Part shown: piece after piece, positions 8,813 through 17,602 of the stretch
Position numbering within the stretch: the first letter of the stretch is position 1
Layout of the letters: every line of letters starts with the position of its first letter
NCBI RefSeq assembly: GCF_004364935.1
Contig: NZ_SOBT01000008.1
Span: forward strand, 1,739,534-1,803,533
Source of the DNA: Panacagrimonas perspica
GTDB lineage: Bacteria; Pseudomonadota; Gammaproteobacteria; Nevskiales; Nevskiaceae
Direction of reading: 5' to 3'
DNA length: 64,000 nucleotides
Notes under the pieces: model-generated
Seen by the model: only the letters and a program-made list of their open reading frames with translations
Database searches by the model: none
What the model was told of the DNA's origin: nothing
Translations under genes and position numbers: made by a program

Positions 8813-9604
8813 TCAGACCATGTCCGGCATCGCGCCGATCTGCTTGAACATGCTCGCCAGCCGGCCCGCCCAGGTCTTCTGTCCCGCTTCGTCGGCGATC
8901 AGGTCCTGGCGGATCTCGAGGCCGACGTGCGCGATCTTGCGGGCTTCGCCATGCGTCGGCAGCGTGTAATCGCTGTCCTCCTCGATGGCGTAGGGCTCGT
9001 TGTCGCCGACCAGCAGGCGATCGTCACGCTTGAGCAGGGCCAGCAGCGCCTTGGCCATGCGCGCGTCGCTGCGATACATCACGCCGACATGCCATGGCCG
9101 CGCTTCGCCACGAAAGCTCGGCGTGAAGCTGTGGATCGAGACCAGCAGCGTCTTGCGCCGGTCCCGCTGGCGCTGATCGATGTGCTGGCGCAGCGCGTCG
9201 TGATACGGCGTGAAGATCTCGTCGACGCGTTCGGCGACGGCCGCGTCGTCGAGGTTCTCGTTGGCGGCGATCTGCACCCACTCGCTGCGCGTCGGGATGG
9301 AATCCGGCGCCGTCAGCGGACGATTGCAGTCGATGGCCAGCCGCGAATAGTTCTGCAGCAGCAGCGGCGCTTCGAGGCGGTCCGCCAGCATCCGCGCGAC
9401 GCCGGCCGCGCCGATGTCCCAGGCGATGTGGCTCGACAGCTCGGTCTCCGATAGATCCAGCGTTCCCAGTGCCGCGGGAAGGCGCCGGCTCGCGTGATCG
9501 CAGACGAGCAGATAGTCGGAGCCGCCGTCTTCGCGCACCCACTCCACCGCCGCGGGCTCGTCGTGGGCGATCAGGGTATTCGAACGGGTTTTCTTCTTCG
9601 TCAT
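8813..9604 (-). CDS. N-formylglutamate amidohydrolase family protein
   Basis: A 263-residue member of the FGase family. Visible hallmarks are LLVCDHASRRLPAAL near residue 32, the acidic HIAWDIGAAG, LAIDCNRPL and LVSIHSFTP. The founding activity hydrolyses N-formyl-L-glutamate in histidine degradation. No hut genes are nearby, so the substrate may differ. It is an isolated leftward gene after an 86-bp gap to the transglutaminase-like gene. Confidence 0.82.
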   Translation of the reverse strand: MTKKKTRSNTLIAHDEPAAVEWVREDGGSDYLLVCDHASRRLPAALGTLDLSETELSSHIAWDIGAAGVARMLADRLEAPLLLQNYSRLAIDCNRPLTAPDSIPTRSEWVQIAANENLDDAAVAERVDEIFTPYHDALRQHIDQRQRDRRKTLLVSIHSFTPSFRGEARPWHVGVMYRSDARMAKALLALLKRDDRLLVGDNEPYAIEEDSDYTLPTHGEARKIAHVGLEIRQDLIADEAGQKTWAGRLASMFKQIGAMPDMV

Positions 9605-9629
9605 GTTGCGGGGTGCATTTTCAAGAGGA

Positions 9630-10001
9630 TCAGGCTGCGGGTTTCTTGCGCTCGATCTCGACGCTCTCGTTGATGTTGACCGGGATCGAGTACCCGCTCA
9701 TCTGCACACCGAGTTGCGTGAGTCCCGCGACGATGCCGCGCAACGTCACGCGGCTGCCCTTGGTCGCGATGCCGCTGCCGCTGCGCGCCAGCAAGGTCTC
9801 GAAACGATCGGTGAACAGGCTGCGATCGCGCTGGGCGCTGCCGCTGGAGACTTTTCCGCGGGCCCAGTTCTGCGCCATGTTGAAATCCTGCGACGTCGCC
9901 GCGAATCCGCCGTTCGGCAGCTTCACCAGGATGAAATCGCCATAGCGGGCGGTACCGCCGCCACCGAGGGCACTGACCAGCAGCGTTTTGGGAAGAGACA
10001 C
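9630..10001 (-). CDS. Conserved hypothetical protein
   Basis: I do not recognise a family. The coding part is a 123-residue protein from a GTG at 9999-10001 with GGAG about 6-9 nt upstream. The open frame continues further upstream, but that part is the mirror of the HNH gene region. The product starts as MSLPKTLLVSALGGGG and includes ARYGDFILVKLPNGGFAATSQDFNMAQ. It contains no Cys, signal peptide or membrane segment. It lies 25 nt upstream of the amidohydrolase gene and is probably co-transcribed with it. Confidence 0.6.
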   Translation of the reverse strand: MSLPKTLLVSALGGGGTARYGDFILVKLPNGGFAATSQDFNMAQNWARGKVSSGSAQRDRSLFTDRFETLLARSGSGIATKGSRVTLRGIVAGLTQLGVQMSGYSIPVNINESVEIERKKPAA

Positions 10002-10194
10002 GGACGGCTCCGGCGATGGCAGGGCTGCTGGGATCGGCGGCCAGGGTGCAATGCTGGAGGCGTCTGCAAGGATCGCGGTATGCAGTGAAGTACCGCGCCA
10101 GCGGACAGTATGCGCGCAATGCCAAAAGGGCGGGCTCATCCGTCCCGGCACGAACACCGCTTGCCGGACGATTCTGGAGAAACGCCCTCCGCGC

Positions 10195-10605
10195 TTACTC
10201 AGGCCTCGCGGGTTCGGGTTTTTTGCAGGCTGCGGACGCCCACTCGACGATGCCCTTCTCGGTCGCCCAGGGCGGATGCCAGCTTCCTTCGTCCATCCGC
10301 TGGCGGACCATCGCGCGATACGACAGATGATCGAGCGGCTGAACGCCCTCCTCGTCGTGACGCTGCACATTGCAGAACCGGCAGGCCGCGACGACGTTCG
10401 ACTTCGCATTGGGACCGCCGTCGCGCCGCGCGACCAGGTGCTCCGCGGTGCACTGGAACCGCGCAGCCTGCTCGGCGCTGAGCCCGAAGCGCACGAGGAA
10501 CGGCGCTGCGTCCCGGAGCCACATCAGCGCGTCGCAGTAGTGACAGCGCATCTTCTGCCGGCGCGCCGCCGCACGCCTGAGCCGGAACACCTCGAGCCTG
10601 ACCAT
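10195..10605 (-). CDS. HNH endonuclease-like protein
   Basis: A 136-residue protein with a zinc-binding HNH-type module: a first knuckle MRCHYCDALM, then TAEHLVARRDGGPNAKSNVVAACRFCN, which carries the His, Asn and second Cys pair. The arrangement matches small stand-alone HNH nucleases common on bacterial chromosomes. The role is unknown; no phage, restriction or toxin partner is nearby. It starts at an ATG 24 nt after the preceding leftward SDR. Confidence 0.78.
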   Translation of the reverse strand: MVRLEVFRLRRAAARRQKMRCHYCDALMWLRDAAPFLVRFGLSAEQAARFQCTAEHLVARRDGGPNAKSNVVAACRFCNVQRHDEEGVQPLDHLSYRAMVRQRMDEGSWHPPWATEKGIVEWASAACKKPEPARPE

Positions 10606-10629
10606 CGGTGACGGACCCGATCGGAGCGC

Positions 10630-11382
10630 TTACCCGCGGCCCACCAGCGGCATGCCGGTGGCGGCCACTGTCATGCTCAGCACGTTGGCGTCGAGCGGCA
10701 GTTGCGCCATGTACAGCACCGCGTCGGCCACGTGCGTCACGTCGAAACTCGGCTCCGCACGGCGGCTGCCGTCGGCCTGCAGCGCCTCGCGTCCGAGTTT
10801 TCCGAGCAGCTCGGTCACGGTGTTGCCGATGTCGATCTGGCCGCAAGCGATGGCATGCGCACGTCCTTCGAGCGCCAGCGACTTGGTCAGTCCGGTGATC
10901 GCGTGCTTGGAGACCGTGTAGGCCGTCATGTGCGGCCGCGGCGTCTGCGCGGAGACCGATCCGTTGTTGACGATCCGGCCGCCCTGCGGTCGCTGGTTCT
11001 TCATCATCCGGAACGCGGCCTGTGCGCACAGGAACGCGCCGGTCACGTTCGTCGCGAGCACACGCTGGAAATCCTCGGCCGCCAGTTCCTCGACCGGGCC
11101 CGGCGTGCCGCTGATGCCAGCGTTGTTGAAGAGCAGATCGAGACGGCCGCATTCGGATTCGATGCGGCCGAACAGCTTCGTTACCGCTGTGGCATCTGCG
11201 ACGTCCGCTTCGACGACGAGGCTGCAGGCGGCGCCGGCCTCGTGCGCCACCGCATCGAGCAGCGACTTGCGGCGACCGCAGAGCACCACCCGGTAACCGG
11301 ACGCGGCCAGTCGAAGGGCAACGGCGCGACCGATGCCGGAGCCGGCACCGGTGACGAGTGCGATTCGCGAAGAAGAGGTCAC
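10630..11382 (-). CDS. SDR family oxidoreductase
   Basis: A 250-residue classical short-chain dehydrogenase. The cofactor loop is TGAGSGIG, the NNAG motif is in FNNAGISG, and the catalytic Ser is in NNGSVSAQ with Tyr and Lys in AYTVSKHA. An Arg-containing pair after beta-2 (GRRKS) suggests NADP(H). The substrate is not predictable. The start is a GTG at 11380-11382. It is followed by the HNH gene with a 24-nt gap. Confidence 0.87.
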   Translation of the reverse strand: MTSSSRIALVTGAGSGIGRAVALRLAASGYRVVLCGRRKSLLDAVAHEAGAACSLVVEADVADATAVTKLFGRIESECGRLDLLFNNAGISGTPGPVEELAAEDFQRVLATNVTGAFLCAQAAFRMMKNQRPQGGRIVNNGSVSAQTPRPHMTAYTVSKHAITGLTKSLALEGRAHAIACGQIDIGNTVTELLGKLGREALQADGSRRAEPSFDVTHVADAVLYMAQLPLDANVLSMTVAATGMPLVGRG

Positions 11383-11449
11383 GGTGAACCTGCCGGGATC
11401 GGAGCCGCGATCCTAACCGCGCATCGCGGCCGCGGCACGAGACCCGCCG

Positions 11450-12205
11450 CTAGGCGCTGTGCCCGCCGTCGACGCCGAGGATCTGCCCGTTCACATAGGT
11501 CGCGCCGGGAGACAGCAGGAAATCGAACACCGAGGCGATCTCTTCGGCCTGCCCCATGCGTCCCAGCGGCGTGTTGCCCACGCAGGTGTCGAACACGTGC
11601 TTGGCCGGGCCGGTGAGCTTGTCGAGCAGTTCGCGCACCAGGCCCGCGTCGATGACGCCGGGCGCGATGCCGTTGCAGCGGATGTTGTGCGGACCCATCT
11701 CGCGCGCAACCTGCTTGAGCAACGCGGCCACGGCGGCCTTGGGTCCGCCGGACAGGCCATCGAGATCCAGCGTGCGCAGCATCGCGGTCGTCAAGGTCAG
11801 CACGATCGCGCCGCCGCCGGTGGCCTTCATCGCCAGCGATCCGTGCTTCAAAATGTTGAACGAGCCGAACACGTCGATCTCGTAGATGCGCTTGAAGTCT
11901 TCTTCCCTGGCCTCGGTGATGGGACCGAGCGGCACCCAGGGTCCGGTCACCGACGCGATGCCGTCGAGGCCGCCCCAGCGCGACGCCGCGCCGTCGATGA
12001 AGCGCTTCACCGATTCGCTGTGCTGCATCTCCACCTTCGCGATCTCGGCCGAGCCGCCGGATGCCTTCACGTCCTCGGCGATCTGGCGCGCCTTGTCGGC
12101 ATTGCTCGCATAACCCAGGGTCACCGGCACGCGTGCGCCGATCCTTCGTGCAACGGCTTCGCCCAGCCCGCCGGTCGCGCCAAAGATCGCGATGCCCTTG
12201 CTCAT
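11450..12205 (-). CDS. Atypical SDR family protein lacking the catalytic tyrosine
   Basis: A 251-residue Rossmann-fold protein starting at an ATG with AAGGAG upstream. The cofactor loop is GATGGLGEAV and the C-terminus (LLSPGATYVNGQILGVDGGHSA) is typical of the SDR superfamily. Where classical members have YxxxK, this one reads SGGPK (in DGLSGGPKAAV), so the lysine is kept but the tyrosine is Ser. The usual Ser site reads LTLTTAM. It may be a divergent oxidoreductase or a non-catalytic binding protein. It lies downstream of the AraC gene in the same direction, with an inverted repeat at 12250-12284 between them. Confidence 0.8.
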   Translation of the reverse strand: MSKGIAIFGATGGLGEAVARRIGARVPVTLGYASNADKARQIAEDVKASGGSAEIAKVEMQHSESVKRFIDGAASRWGGLDGIASVTGPWVPLGPITEAREEDFKRIYEIDVFGSFNILKHGSLAMKATGGGAIVLTLTTAMLRTLDLDGLSGGPKAAVAALLKQVAREMGPHNIRCNGIAPGVIDAGLVRELLDKLTGPAKHVFDTCVGNTPLGRMGQAEEIASVFDFLLSPGATYVNGQILGVDGGHSA

Positions 12206-12249
12206 GGTCCTGCTCCTTCGATCGTCGCGGATGACGCTGACGACGACTT

Positions 12250-12284
12250 GATATCGCACGGGCGTGCCGGCGTCTTGCGATATC
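12250..12284. promoter_or_regulatory. Candidate operator (inverted repeat)
   Basis: Perfect 9-nt inverted repeat GATATCGCA ... TGCGATATC with a 17-nt spacer, in the 119-bp gap between the AraC gene and the SDR at 11450-12205. It lies 45-79 nt upstream of the SDR start. It is a plausible binding site for the adjacent regulator. Confidence 0.4.
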
Positions 12285-12324
12285 CGGCTATCGACTGCGG
12301 CGTTGCGCCGCAGCGCTGAGCGCC

Positions 12325-13281
12325 TCAGTGCGTCGAAGCGTCCGCGCGGTACTCGGTCGGCGAACGACCTACGGCGGCCCTGAACACGCGGCTGAAGTGC
12401 GCGAAGTCGTTGAACCCGGCGCGCAGCGCGATCTCGCCGACGCGCTGATGTCGCAGCGCGGGATTTTGCAGATCCTGCCGGCAGCGCTCGATGCGCTGCT
12501 GCAGCAGGTAGCGTCCGAAGCTCGTGCCGTCGAGCTGAAACAGCCGGCTCAGGTAGCGCACGCTGACACCCGCCGATGCGGCGACGCCATGCAGGTCCAG
12601 CGCGGGATCGGAAAGCCGCTCACGCAGGTGTTGCTTGATGCGCGCGAGCAGCACGGCCTGCTGCGTGCCGGCATCGGACTTGCCGCCTGCGGCTTCCGCG
12701 AGCACGCCGGTGAACAGGTTCAGGGCGCTTTCGGCGATGGCGCGGCGCTGCACGTCGCCCAGCGATTCGGCATGCGAGGCGCAGGACATCAGGAACTCGC
12801 CTGCGACACGCGCCAGCCCACCATGCGCGCCCTCGATCTTGCGGCCGAGCACGCACTCGGGCGAACCGAAGCGCTGCCGCAGCACATCGTGCGGCACGTG
12901 CAGCACGATCTCCGTCACGGCGTCCTGGTACTCCACCGAATACGGCTCGCAGTTGTCGAGCAGGATCAGATCCCCCGGCGACAGCACGTTCTCGATGTTG
13001 CGTTCGCGAACGCGTGCATGGCCGGCGGCCTGGTAGCACAGGTAGAAGCGCGGCTTGCAGGCACGCGCGATGTCGGAGGCGCGCCGGTCGATGCGCTGCT
13101 GGCCGGCGTCGATGCGCGAGATCTCGGTCTGCGCGAACGCATCCGTGGCGATGCTGCCGCGAAAGGCCTCGCCGATCGTCGACTCGCAGTGCGCCTGCAC
13201 GAAGGTCTGCGACACCATCTCCTGCCAGAACGCGACGCGCTGGCGTGGGGCGACATGTTCGGTCGTCAGTACCTGCAGCAT
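12325..13281 (-). CDS. AraC family transcriptional regulator
   Basis: A 318-residue regulator starting MLQVLTTEHVAPRQRVAFWQEMV, the start of an AraC-binding-like domain of the FeaR/NphR type. The C-terminal two-helix-turn-helix DNA-binding domain runs from about residue 215 (GVAASAGVSVRYLSRLFQ ... IALRAGFNDFAHFSRVFRAAVGRSPTEYR). An alternative ATG 30 nt upstream exists. It may act on the following leftward SDR gene or on the divergent bicupin gene; the sequence does not decide. Confidence 0.88.
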   Translation of the reverse strand: MLQVLTTEHVAPRQRVAFWQEMVSQTFVQAHCESTIGEAFRGSIATDAFAQTEISRIDAGQQRIDRRASDIARACKPRFYLCYQAAGHARVRERNIENVLSPGDLILLDNCEPYSVEYQDAVTEIVLHVPHDVLRQRFGSPECVLGRKIEGAHGGLARVAGEFLMSCASHAESLGDVQRRAIAESALNLFTGVLAEAAGGKSDAGTQQAVLLARIKQHLRERLSDPALDLHGVAASAGVSVRYLSRLFQLDGTSFGRYLLQQRIERCRQDLQNPALRHQRVGEIALRAGFNDFAHFSRVFRAAVGRSPTEYRADASTH

Positions 13282-13361
13282 GACCGGGCTCCTGATCCTT
13301 CCTGCCCGCATTGTGGCTCCGAAGATGAGCCGGCAGAAGTCCCGCCCGACGGACCACCCCG

Positions 13362-13428
13362 CGTAGCCCGGGTGAAACCCGGGGCATCCGTTCGATCAAA
13401 CGGGATCCCGGGTTTCACCCGGGCTACG
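13362..13428. repeat. Palindromic repeat, family A (copy 3)
   Basis: GTGAAAC-type halves in the 251-bp divergent region between the AraC gene and the bicupin gene. Confidence 0.95.
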
Positions 13429-13532
13429 GGCCCCGTGCGCGCCTGCACAAGCAATCGTGCGTTTTCAGGCAAGCGGCGCCTCGCGCCCTTGCCGATCATC
13501 CGTCCCACATCCCTGACGGACGGAGAACAGCA

Positions 13533-14399
13533 ATGGGCGTCAACGACGCGGCGGTACAGGTCGATACCTCGAAGCACAAGGTTCACGGCGGCAACCAGAA
13601 CCCGCCTGCGGATCAGTGGGTTCCGTTCGAATGGAACGAGCCCCGCCTGGGCAAGCAGGTGCACGGCGAGATTGCGATCGCGCGGGCGTTCGGCACGTCC
13701 GGATCGCTGAGCGCCGGCTTCTGGCGCACCGGTCCGACGTCGCCCGGCGCCTCGGCCGACGGCTCGCACCGCGTCATCTACTCGGCGCCGCTGGGCGACG
13801 AAACCGCGGTGGTCCTCGATGGTTCGGCCACGCTGACCGTGACCTCCACCGGCAAGCGCTACGAGGTCGGCCCCGGCTCGATCATCAACAGTCCGAAGAA
13901 CCTCGAGGTCCAGTGGGACCTGCGCGGGCCGGCGTTCAAGAAGTACTGGTGCATCTTCGACGGCACGCAGGCCACGCCGAACCCGCCGACGGACCTGCTG
14001 ATCGGCAATGTCAGCGACAACCCGGCGGACTGGCAGGACTACCACTTCACCGAGCCCAAGGAAGGTCCGCAGGTGGCCGGCGAGCTGTTCTTCATCCGCC
14101 CGGGCGGCTCCACCGGCACGATGATGAGCGGCCTGTGGCGCGCCGGAAAAGGCATCTCCTCGACGAACCTGAAGCCCTGCGGCGAGATGATGACGCCCTA
14201 CACCGGCGTGCTCGGCGACGAGACGATGTTCCTGCTCGAAGGCCAGGTCGAGATCATCGAGACCGTCAGCGGCAAGCGGCACTCGTTCCGTGCCGGTGAC
14301 GTCGTCGGCCTGTCCTCGGGCATGCACATCACCTGGGTGTCGAAGGGCCCGTTCGTGAAGAAGCTGTGGGTGATCACGCGCGACGTGCTGCCCGGCTGA
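13533..14399 (+). CDS. Bicupin protein (two cupin_3-like domains)
   Basis: A 288-residue protein made of two similar halves of the ureidoglycine-aminohydrolase-like cupin type (cupin_3/DUF861). The first half includes GDETAVVLDGSATLTVTSTGKRY and SIINSPKNLEVQW; the second includes GDETMFLLEGQVEIIETVSG and GDVVGLSSGMHITWVSKG. No signal peptide is present. The metal ligands of enzymatic cupins are not obvious in either half, so a sugar/ligand-binding or cryptic enzymatic role is open. It is a single gene behind its own 251-bp upstream region and followed by a compound repeat. Confidence 0.78.
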   Translation: MGVNDAAVQVDTSKHKVHGGNQNPPADQWVPFEWNEPRLGKQVHGEIAIARAFGTSGSLSAGFWRTGPTSPGASADGSHRVIYSAPLGDETAVVLDGSATLTVTSTGKRYEVGPGSIINSPKNLEVQWDLRGPAFKKYWCIFDGTQATPNPPTDLLIGNVSDNPADWQDYHFTEPKEGPQVAGELFFIRPGGSTGTMMSGLWRAGKGISSTNLKPCGEMMTPYTGVLGDETMFLLEGQVEIIETVSGKRHSFRAGDVVGLSSGMHITWVSKGPFVKKLWVITRDVLPG

Positions 14400-14403
14400 A
14401 GAC

Positions 14404-14541
14404 CGTAGCCCGGACGAAGTCCGGGATTCCCGTTCGATCGAACGAGGAAATCCCGGGCTTCGCTCGACACCGTAGCCCGGGTGAAACCCGGGATGGCTGC
14501 TCGGCATGCAGGCGACAACCCCGGACTTCGTCCGGGCTACG
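14404..14541. repeat. Compound palindromic repeat, family A (copies 4a/4b)
   Basis: Four half-sites in a row: CCCGGACGAAGTCCGGG, a degenerate CCCGGGCTTCG half, CCCGGGTGAAACCCGGG, and a final CCGGACTTCGTCCGGGCTACG. It looks like one element inserted into or beside another. It lies between the convergent bicupin and thioesterase genes. Confidence 0.9.
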
Positions 14542-14549
14542 TCGCTACG

Positions 14550-14975
14550 TCATTGCCCGTAGTAGCGGTAGATCCCGCTGGTGCGCGACACGATCTCGCC
14601 GTCGGCCGTGATGAGCGCCTGCACGAACAGCATCGTGCGGGTGGCCTTCACCAGCGTCGTATCCGCCTCGATCCAGCTGCCTGCGGGCGCCGCCGCGACG
14701 TAATCCACGGTGATCGAGATCGTCGGCGTGTGCGGCTGGCGAATCGGGATGCCGCGAATGATCGCGAGCACCAGGGTATCGGCGAACGTCGCCATCGCAC
14801 CGCCGTGCAGGACGCCGATCGGGTTCAGGTGATGCGGGCCCATGCGGAAGCCCAGCTTCTGCTCGGTCTCGTGCCGATAGATCAGGCCGAACGCGGTGTT
14901 GAATCCGGAGTCGAGTTCGAGCGCGACGAATCCGGCCGGGATGTCGCCTGCCGCTGCGAGGCTGGAAGCGCTCAT
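14550..14975 (-). CDS. PaaI-type hotdog thioesterase
   Basis: A 141-residue hotdog-fold protein. The family signature is HHLNPIGVLHGGAMATFADT, with the catalytic-helix Asp, then ISITVDYVAAAPAGSWIEAD. Such proteins hydrolyse acyl- or aryl-CoA thioesters in the cytoplasm. It has no operon partner: the upstream 144 bp to cobQ contain no recognisable feature, and the downstream end abuts a family A repeat. Confidence 0.85.
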   Translation of the reverse strand: MSASSLAAAGDIPAGFVALELDSGFNTAFGLIYRHETEQKLGFRMGPHHLNPIGVLHGGAMATFADTLVLAIIRGIPIRQPHTPTISITVDYVAAAPAGSWIEADTTLVKATRTMLFVQALITADGEIVSRTSGIYRYYGQ

Positions 14976-15119
14976 CGCAGACCTGCCGGATGAGCGCGGA
15001 AAGAAATGGCGGTGACGGTGCAGGCGAAGACGACGAGCATCGGGTTCAGGTCAGCGGAAGGGATGATCCGAGCATGACGCATCCGCCGCGGACGGTCAGC
15101 CCTCGCTTTCCGATCGCGC

Positions 15120-16589
15120 TCAGGCGAATTCCAGATCCAGCATCGAGAACACGCGGCGCAGATCCAGATGCTGCTCGACCGCATCGGCGAGGCAATCCAG
15201 CGCCGCTTCGCGCTGGGCCGCGACATCCAGCGGCGCCGCATCGTGCAGGCCAGCCCAGCGCAGCAGAAGGTTCAGCGCCTGCGGCGTGTCGAACAGGCCG
15301 TGCAGATAGGTGCCCAGAATCCGGTCGTCTTCGGATCGCGCGCCGTCGAAGCGCTCGCCGATCCGCACGAGCGGACGGTCCAGGCCGCGCCCGCTGCTGA
15401 CGCCGGCATGGATCTCGTAGCCCTGCAGCGACGTCCGCTCGCCGTGCAACGAAAGTTCGCCTTCGACGTTGCGCAACTGCTTGTCCGGCTCCAGACGTGT
15501 GCTCACCTCCAACCATCCGAAGCCCGCGCTCTGACCCGGCTGGCCCTCGATGCCTTCCGGATCCGCGATCGAATGGCCGAGCATCTGGAAGCCGCCGCAG
15601 ATTCCCAGCACCTTGCCGCCGTAGCGGAGATGCCGCTCCAGGTAGGCCTGCCAGCCGTGGACCCGCAGGTGTGCCAGGTCGGCCCGCACCGACTTCGACC
15701 CCGGCAGGATCACGAGGTCCGCCGGTGGCGGCGCATCGCCCGGGCCGACGAATCGAAGATCCACCTGCGGATGCCGCACCAGCGCATCGAAGTCGGTGTG
15801 ATTGCTGATGCGCGGCAACACCGGCACCACGATGCGCAGCGCAGCGCCCGGCTTGGCCGCGCCGTCGGCGCGGATCGCGTCCTCGGCGTCGAGGTTCAGG
15901 CCCTGCAGGTAGGGCAGCACGCCGAGCACCGGCTTGGCGGTGCGCGATTCGAGCCAGCGCAGGCCCGGTTCGAGCAGCGCGATGTCACCGCGGAAGCGGT
16001 TGATGACGAAGCCCTGCACCCGCGCCTGTTCGCTCGGCGACAGCAGCTCCAGCGTCCCGACGAGATGCGCGAACACGCCGCCGCGATCGATGTCCGCGAC
16101 GACGATCACCGGGCAGTCCACCGCTTCGGCGAAACCCATGTTGGCGATGTCGTTCGCGCGCAGGTTGATCTCGGCCGGCGAACCGGCGCCCTCGACGACG
16201 ATCGCGCGGTACATCGCCGACAGGCGCGCGTGCGAGTCCAGCACGGCGTCCATCGCGACGCGCTTGTAGTCGTGGTAGGCGCGGGCATCGAGATTCGCGA
16301 TCGCCCTACCCTGCACGATGACCTGCGCGCCGGTGTCGCTGTTCGGCTTGAGCAGGATCGGGTTCATGTCGGTGGTCGGCGCGATGCCGGCGGCCTGTGC
16401 CTGCAACGCCTGCGCGCGACCGATCTCGCCGCCGTCCGCCGTCACCGCGGAATTCAGCGCCATGTTCTGCGGCTTGAACGGCGCCACCGCGATGCCGCTC
16501 CGGTGCAGCACGCGACACAGGCCGGCCACGAGCGTCGTCTTGCCGGCGTCGGAGGTCGTGCCCTGCACCATCAGGCTGCGGCCGGTCAT
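15120..16589 (-). CDS. cobQ: Cobyric acid synthase
   Basis: A 489-residue glutamine-dependent amidotransferase that amidates side chains of adenosylcobyrinate in cobalamin synthesis. The N-terminal ATPase domain has [19 protein letters not shown] and [10 protein letters not shown]. The C-terminal class I glutaminase domain has the nucleophile loop [10 protein letters not shown] and the late His in GTYLHGLFD. The start ATG overlaps the stop of the BtuF-like gene by 4 nt (ATGA). No other cobalamin genes are in the window, so this pair may be part of a salvage locus. Confidence 0.95.
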   Translation of the reverse strand: MTGRSLMVQGTTSDAGKTTLVAGLCRVLHRSGIAVAPFKPQNMALNSAVTADGGEIGRAQALQAQAAGIAPTTDMNPILLKPNSDTGAQVIVQGRAIANLDARAYHDYKRVAMDAVLDSHARLSAMYRAIVVEGAGSPAEINLRANDIANMGFAEAVDCPVIVVADIDRGGVFAHLVGTLELLSPSEQARVQGFVINRFRGDIALLEPGLRWLESRTAKPVLGVLPYLQGLNLDAEDAIRADGAAKPGAALRIVVPVLPRISNHTDFDALVRHPQVDLRFVGPGDAPPPADLVILPGSKSVRADLAHLRVHGWQAYLERHLRYGGKVLGICGGFQMLGHSIADPEGIEGQPGQSAGFGWLEVSTRLEPDKQLRNVEGELSLHGERTSLQGYEIHAGVSSGRGLDRPLVRIGERFDGARSEDDRILGTYLHGLFDTPQALNLLLRWAGLHDAAPLDVAAQREAALDCLADAVEQHLDLRRVFSMLDLEFA

Positions 16590-17416
16590 GGCGTCGACGG
16601 CCGTTCCGTACCGACCGCGGCCGCTGCGATCAGCGTGTGAAGTTGCCGCAGTCCGTCGGTAAGCGCCGCCGGTCCGGGCTGCAGGATGTCGCAGGACTTG
16701 ATCTCGCGAAGCTGCCCGTTGCGCACCGCAGGAATCGCGTCCCAGCCGGAGCGTGCGGCCACTTTCTCCGGGCTGAATTTCTTGCCGCACCAGGACCCGA
16801 CGATCAGGTCCGGCGAGCGCCGGATCACCTCGTCGGTGTCCGCGATGATCCGCTGCTTGGCGCCGGGCTCGACGCTCAGATCCGCGAAGCAGTCCCGACC
16901 GCCGGCGATCTCCACCAGTTCGGCCACCCAGCGGATGCCGGAGATCATCGGCTCGTCCCACTCCTCGAAATAGACGCGGGGATGCCAAGACAGCTGGCGG
17001 CCCGCCTCGGCCACCGCGTCGACGCCGGCGCGAAGCTCGTCGATCAGGATCTGCGTGCGTTCGACGGCGCCGACCAGCGCGCCGAGCGTGCGGATGAATT
17101 CGAAGATCTGCGCGACGCTGCGCTGGTTGAAGATGTGAACGGGAATGCCGGCGCGGACGAGGTCGGCGGCGATGTCGGCCTGAAGGTCCGAGAACCCGAG
17201 CACGAGATCCGGCGCGAGCTCGCGGATGCGCTCGATCTTCGCGCTGGTGAACGCGCTGACCTTGGGCTTCTCCTTGCGTGCCTGCGGCGGCCGCACCGTG
17301 AACCCGGAAATGCCGACGATGCGATGTTGCTCACCCAGCAGGTACAGCGTCTCCGTCGTCTCCTCGGTGAGGCAGACGATGCGTTGCGGACCGCGAGGGA
17401 CGAAGGGCGAGCTCAT
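16586..17416 (-). CDS. BtuF-like cobalamin/iron-siderophore-binding protein without signal peptide
   Basis: A 276-residue member of the periplasmic-binding-protein fold used by BtuF and siderophore-binding proteins: [28 protein letters not shown] at the N-terminus, [13 protein letters not shown], and [12 protein letters not shown]. The start MSSPFVPRG has no hydrophobic signal sequence, and none appears in the open frame upstream, so the protein looks cytoplasmic. The coupling to cobQ (4-nt overlap) points to corrinoid handling. A GTG or ATG further upstream would translate a family A repeat and is unlikely. Confidence 0.85.
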   Translation of the reverse strand: MSSPFVPRGPQRIVCLTEETTETLYLLGEQHRIVGISGFTVRPPQARKEKPKVSAFTSAKIERIRELAPDLVLGFSDLQADIAADLVRAGIPVHIFNQRSVAQIFEFIRTLGALVGAVERTQILIDELRAGVDAVAEAGRQLSWHPRVYFEEWDEPMISGIRWVAELVEIAGGRDCFADLSVEPGAKQRIIADTDEVIRRSPDLIVGSWCGKKFSPEKVAARSGWDAIPAVRNGQLREIKSCDILQPGPAALTDGLRQLHTLIAAAAVGTERPSTP

Positions 17417-17459
17417 GGAGCGAGCGGAGTAGACGGGGCCGCAAGGATAACGGCGCCCC

Positions 17460-17529
17460 CGTAACCCGGACGAAGTCCGGGGTTCCCCTCGCAAACCTAA
17501 CGGCAATCCCGGGTTTCACCCGGGCTACG
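17460..17529. repeat. Palindromic repeat, family A (copy 5), chimeric halves
   Basis: The left half is of the GACGAAGTC type (start CGTAACCCGG, one base off consensus) and the right half of the GTTTCAC type, so the two halves belong to different subtypes. It lies upstream of the BtuF-like gene. Confidence 0.9.
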
Positions 17530-17602
17530 AGGGACGGTTCCACGCCCTCGGCGTCGACGTCTCGGTGGCTTCGTATCCGGCCGCCGAATCGACCGAGGCC
17601 AC

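Noticed and set aside
9630-10409. Longer 259-residue version of the hypothetical protein at 9630
   Set aside because: The additional N-terminal part is the reverse frame of the HNH gene and its flank; the GTG at 10001 with GGAG upstream fits better.
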